Assembly (NCBI GenBank): GCA_902803455.1
Contig: CADCQC010000029.1
Span: 1 to 17,016, forward strand
Direction of reading: 5' to 3'
Length of the DNA: 17,016 bases
DNA from: an uncultured Prevotellaceae bacterium
GTDB lineage: Bacteria > Bacteroidota > Bacteroidia > Bacteroidales > Bacteroidaceae
Under the pieces are notes generated by a model. That model was given only the letters and a program-made list of their open reading frames with translations, did not search any database and was not told the DNA's origin. The position numbers and the translations under genes were made by a program. This document shows, piece by piece, positions 14,279 to 17,016 of this stretch (positions are counted from its first letter, which is position 1; each line of letters opens with the position of its first letter).

Positions 14279-15110
14279 CATCCGATTAGGTGACTACAAC
14301 ACACTACGCGTCATCAAAGACTCAGACTTCGGTCTCTATCTCGATGGCGGTGACCAAGGCGACATCCTGCTGCCCAACCGATATGTACCCCGAGGCGCAC
14401 GTCCTGGCGACGAGTTAGAAGTCTTTCTCTACCTTGATCAAGATGAGCGTTTGACCGCAACTACGGAGCGCCCGTATGTGAAAGTGGGTGAATTTGGCTA
14501 TCTGGAAGTAGCCTGGGTCAACCAATATGGAGCCTTCCTCCGCTGGGGACTGATGAAAGACCTGTTCTGTCCGTTCAGTGAACAAAAGAAAAAGATGGAA
14601 ATAGGTTCCCGCCACATGGTGCATGTGCACATCGACGAGGAAAGTTACCGCATCGTGGCCTCAGCCAAAATTGACCGTTACCTAAGTAAGGAAATCGCCC
14701 CCTACCAACACAACACCGCTGTCGACCTACTGGTATGGCAGCGGACCGACTTGGGCTACAAGGTGATCATCGACCACACCTATCAAGGTCTTGTCTATCC
14801 CAACCAGGTGTTTCGCGCCATCCATATCGGAGAACACCTGCGGGGTTATATTGACCAGGTCAGACCAGACGGAAAGATTGACGTGATGCTCCAACCTTCA
14901 GGCCGTCAGCAGACCCTTGACTTCGCGGAGGAACTCACCGACTATCTGATCGCCCATGGAGGACACTGTCCATATGGTGACAAGACATCTCCAGAAGTGA
15001 TTCAGCGCATCTTCGGTGTGAGCAAGAAAACCTTTAAAAAAGCCATCGGTGACCTCTACCGCCGACATGTCGTGAACCTCGATGACGACGGGATTTCACT
15101 CATTTCTTGA
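14271..15110 (+). CDS. cvfB: CvfB-like S1 RNA-binding protein
   Basis: RNA-binding protein of the CvfB/YitL family, linked in Firmicutes to virulence and RNA processing; its role in Bacteroidetes is unknown. From Met at 14271 it has 279 residues. Three S1-type beta-barrel modules follow one another (about 1-65, 70-135, 150-210), including the family pattern GEFGYLEVAWVNQYGAFLRW (73-92), and a winged-helix domain (about 215-279) contains GVSKKTFKKAIGDLYRR (249-265). An in-frame ATG at 14163 would add 36 His/Pro-rich residues, but these are the lolD repeats read in another frame, so I reject it. The 8 bp overlap with lolD suggests translational coupling. The 3' end shows no strong terminator. 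Confidence 0.9.
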   Translation: MNNIRLGDYNTLRVIKDSDFGLYLDGGDQGDILLPNRYVPRGARPGDELEVFLYLDQDERLTATTERPYVKVGEFGYLEVAWVNQYGAFLRWGLMKDLFCPFSEQKKKMEIGSRHMVHVHIDEESYRIVASAKIDRYLSKEIAPYQHNTAVDLLVWQRTDLGYKVIIDHTYQGLVYPNQVFRAIHIGEHLRGYIDQVRPDGKIDVMLQPSGRQQTLDFAEELTDYLIAHGGHCPYGDKTSPEVIQRIFGVSKKTFKKAIGDLYRRHVVNLDDDGISLIS

Positions 15111-15204
15111 TTATGTTTTTACAATATGCGTCAAGACTGTATCTGATTAGTTGCTTTTTAGTAATTTTTTCAATGATAGTTATTTAAAGAGCAAAAATAA
15201 TTCC

Positions 15205-15212
15205 TACTTTTG
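15205..15212 (+). promoter_or_regulatory. Putative -7 box of the purL upstream leader/sRNA (TACTTTTG)
   Basis: TACTTTTG matches TAnnTTTG. The -33 position carries only TTTA (15183-15186, 18 bp away). Transcription would start near 15219. Confidence 0.5.
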
Positions 15213-15243
15213 CGCCCGCCAAGCCCCAACCAAATTAAGAGAA

Positions 15244-15300
15244 ATGGCCCTCTTCAGAAATCATGCCATATCTATCCGGGAGGGCTGGGGGGCGTCTTGA
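15244..15300 (+). CDS. Possible 18-residue leader peptide
   Basis: ATG at 15244 opens MALFRNHAISIREGWGAS, with TGA at 15298-15300 placed in the loop of the terminator. The purine-rich AAGAGAA before the ATG is a weak ribosome-binding-like sequence. A ribosome translating to this stop would cover the 5' arm of the terminator, the geometry expected of translation-dependent attenuation. There is no run of a single amino-acid codon, so what it would sense is unknown. Short frames arise by chance, hence low confidence. Confidence 0.25.
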   Translation: MALFRNHAISIREGWGAS

Positions 15301-15324
15301 CGAGAGACGTCCCTCTTTTTTTTT
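15287..15324 (+). terminator. Very strong intrinsic terminator upstream of purL
   Basis: Positions 15287-15297 pair with 15305-15315 (11 bp including two G-U pairs, mostly G-C) around a 7-base loop, followed by nine T (15316-15324). The T-run follows on the plus strand only. Confidence 0.85.
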
Positions 15325-15383
15325 GCTCTTCATGCGCTGGTTGGCGAAGATAAGTGACAAAGATAAGAAGCCCCAGAACACAA

Positions 15384-15402
15384 AAAATGAACAGTTCATT
15401 TT
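15384..15402. promoter_or_regulatory. 19 bp palindrome overlapping the purL -33 box
   Basis: AAAATGAA (15384-15391), CAG, TTCATTTT (15395-15402) is a perfect dyad. GAAC (15376-15379) and GTTC (15403-15406) extend the symmetry after a gap on one side. It covers most of the -33 TTTG of purL, so a bound dimer would block the promoter. Repressor identity is unknown. Confidence 0.5.
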
Positions 15403-15430
15403 GTTCTGCACTCGGTTTTCATTAACTTTG
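15400..15430 (+). promoter_or_regulatory. purL promoter
   Basis: The -33 TTTG (15400-15403), a 19 bp spacer and the -7 TAACTTTG (15423-15430) make the best promoter match in the window. Transcription would start near 15437, about 19 nt before the purL ATG. Confidence 0.7.
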
Positions 15431-15455
15431 CAGCCAAATTACTCATACCATTATT

Positions 15456-17016
15456 ATGATTCATTTTTTCAAGACCCCTTCAGAGAGTATCATTGCCACC
15501 TCGGCATCACAAGAATTGGACAAAGAAGAGATAGCCAAACTCTGTTGGCTGTATGGCGACGCCAAATACATCGGGCAAACTACGGTGGACGGTATTTTTA
15601 TCGGTCCCCGCCGCGAAATGGTATCACCATGGAGTACAAACGCTGTGGAAATCACCCAAAACATGAACATGCGCGGTATCATCCGTATTGAGGAGTATTT
15701 TCCCGTTGCCACCGAGGATGCCGACCATGACCCCATGCTGCAAAGGATGTACCATGGTCTCGACCAAGACATCTTCACCATCCATCACCAGCCAGAGCCC
15801 ATCCAGCAAGTGACCGACCTGGAAGCCTACAATGAGCAAGAAGGTCTTGCCCTTTCTCCGGAAGAGATCAACTACCTGCATCAGATAGAAAGCCAATTGG
15901 GCCGTCCGCTCACCGACTCCGAAGTTTTTGGATTTGCCCAGATCAACTCTGAGCACTGCCGCCACAAGATTTTCGGCGGCACCTTCATTATCGACGGTGA
16001 GGAGAAAGAGTCGTCACTCTTCGCCATGATCAAGAAGACCACCCAAGAGAATCCCAATAAGATTCTCTCCGCTTATAAAGATAATGTGGCATTCTCCCGC
16101 GGCCCCGTCGTGGAGCAGTTTGCCCCCCACGACCAATCCACCTCCGACTATTTTGAAGTGAAGGACGTGGAGAGTGTCATCTCCCTCAAGGCCGAGACCC
16201 ATAACTTCCCTACCACGGTGGAGCCATTCAATGGTGCCGCCACCGGCACTGGTGGTGAGATCCGCGACCGCATGGGAGGCGGTGTCGGTTCATGGCCCAT
16301 CGCCGGTACAGCCGTCTATATGACCGCCTATCCCCGTCTGCTCACTGATGAAGGAACCTCCGACACCGACCGCGACTGGGAAGATATCCTCCCTGTGAGA
16401 CAATGGCTCTACCAGTCGCCTGAGCAGATACTCATCAAAGCCTCCAACGGTGCCTCAGACTTCGGCAACAAGTTTGGCCAACCCCTTATCTGCGGTTCCG
16501 TGCTCACCTTCGAACATAAAGAGGGAACGGAAAAATATGCCTACGACAAGGTCATCATGCTGGCAGGTGGTGTGGGCTACGGCACCAGACGCGACTGCCT
16601 GAAGAAAGAGCCACAGAAAGGCAACAAGATCGTAGTGGTGGGTGGCGACAACTACCGTATTGGTCTTGGTGGCGGTTCTGTATCATCTGTCGACACCGGC
16701 CGTTATTCCAACGGTATCGAGTTGAATGCCATACAACGTGCCAACCCCGAGATGCAGAAACGCGCCTACAACCTGGTGCGTGCACTCTGCGAGGAAGACG
16801 TGAATCCTGTGGTGAGCATCCACGACCATGGTTCAGCTGGTCATCTCAACTGTCTGTCGGAATTGGTGGAAGACTGTGGTGGTCAGATCGACATGTCGAA
16901 ACTCCCCATCGGCGACACCACCCTCTCGTCCAAGGAAATCATCGCCAACGAGAGCCAGGAGCGCATGGGACTGCTCATCGACGAGAAACATATCGACCAT
17001 GTGGCCCGCATCGCCG
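15456..17016 (+). CDS. purL: Phosphoribosylformylglycinamidine synthase (5' part, runs off window)
   Basis: Large single-chain FGAM synthase that converts FGAR, glutamine and ATP to FGAM in step four of purine synthesis. The frame opens at ATG 15456 and is still open after 520 codons. The long form has about 1200-1300 residues, so less than half is seen. The N-terminal PurS-like region covers about 1-120, a linker follows, and the synthase domain begins near 150. Motifs: NSEHCRHK (164-171) with the conserved His, KAETHNFPTTVEPFNGAATG (245-264) of the ATP/FGAR site, and GGEIRDRMGGG (266-276). Later HDHGSAGH (about 455-462) is typical. The glutaminase domain lies beyond the edge. A strong promoter with a palindromic operator-like site precedes it. 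The leader has no Shine-Dalgarno sequence. Confidence 0.97.
   Translation, partial: MIHFFKTPSESIIATSASQELDKEEIAKLCWLYGDAKYIGQTTVDGIFIGPRREMVSPWSTNAVEITQNMNMRGIIRIEEYFPVATEDADHDPMLQRMYHGLDQDIFTIHHQPEPIQQVTDLEAYNEQEGLALSPEEINYLHQIESQLGRPLTDSEVFGFAQINSEHCRHKIFGGTFIIDGEEKESSLFAMIKKTTQENPNKILSAYKDNVAFSRGPVVEQFAPHDQSTSDYFEVKDVESVISLKAETHNFPTTVEPFNGAATGTGGEIRDRMGGGVGSWPIAGTAVYMTAYPRLLTDEGTSDTDRDWEDILPVRQWLYQSPEQILIKASNGASDFGNKFGQPLICGSVLTFEHKEGTEKYAYDKVIMLAGGVGYGTRRDCLKKEPQKGNKIVVVGGDNYRIGLGGGSVSSVDTGRYSNGIELNAIQRANPEMQKRAYNLVRALCEEDVNPVVSIHDHGSAGHLNCLSELVEDCGGQIDMSKLPIGDTTLSSKEIIANESQERMGLLIDEKHIDHVARIA

Larger units (their letters stand above)
15219..15324 (+). ncRNA. Candidate small RNA or terminated leader upstream of purL (about 105 nt)
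   Basis: The RNA is bounded by the -7 box at 15205-15212 and the intrinsic terminator ending at 15324. Internal pairing is possible between GCCCTC (15247-15252) and GAGGGC (15280-15285). The latter lies next to the terminator stem, and its GAGGG could instead pair with CCCTC (15311-15315), so alternative folds exist. It may be a free small RNA, or a leader whose read-through feeds purL. The 5' end is inferred. Confidence 0.45.
15111..15455. other. cvfB-purL intergenic region (345 bp)
   Basis: Two consecutive transcription units can be read. The first is a -7 box (15205-15212), an 18-codon frame (15244-15300) and a strong terminator (15287-15324). The second is the purL promoter (15400-15430) within a palindrome. 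Positions 15111-15200 are AT-rich, with only a weak TTGCT/AGCAA pairing and nothing clear. Confidence 0.65.

Noticed and set aside
15263..15691. 142-codon plus-strand frame before and across the purL start
   Set aside because: It runs through the terminator and T-run and overlaps purL in a different frame; purL is certain.

Overview
The window looks like chromosomal DNA from a Bacteroidales bacterium, most likely Prevotella or a close relative. This rests on protein character (Bacteroidetes-type trigger factor, LptB, LolD and Kef-like antiporter, a GH2 enzyme and a VTC/DUF4956/DUF2490 set), on repeated -7 boxes of the Bacteroidetes form TAnnTTTG upstream of genes, and on AT-rich leaders with no Shine-Dalgarno sequence before most starts. 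There are no rRNA or tRNA genes, insertion sequences, phage genes or CRISPR arrays. Both edges cut a gene: clpP on the left and purL on the right.

Left half, almost all on the minus strand. In transcription order: a secreted GH2 glycosidase followed 15 bp later by rmuC; lptB with its own -7 box; a 301 bp gap holding a possible structured RNA; tig (trigger factor) with its own -7 box and an A/U-rich terminator; then clpP. The tig-clpP order is the usual protein quality-control neighbourhood. A 404 bp AT-rich gap separates the GH2 gene from a small deoxyribosyltransferase-like gene. It holds a 10 bp dyad, back-to-back -7 boxes and a strong plus-strand terminator that closes a short transcript with no gene attached.

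Middle, minus strand: asd (lysine/threonine/methionine/diaminopimelate pathway) comes first, followed by a compact set of three: a VTC-type polyphosphate polymerase, a DUF4956 membrane protein and a DUF2490 outer-membrane barrel. The last two overlap by 11 bp. This set is the best candidate for a poorly described system: a cytosolic polymerase with an inner-membrane and an outer-membrane partner.

Right half, plus strand: a Kef-like cation/proton antiporter with a C-terminal regulatory region, lolD and cvfB, overlapping by 4 and 8 bp and so probably one translationally coupled operon. A 345 bp gap follows. It holds a complete short transcription unit (-7 box, 18-codon reading frame, very strong terminator) and then purL's own promoter, whose -33 box sits inside a 19 bp palindrome. 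purL runs off the right edge.

Both ABC ATPases in the window (LptB and LolD) carry a terminal extension built from 8-residue (24 bp) tandem repeats outside the conserved ATPase core.
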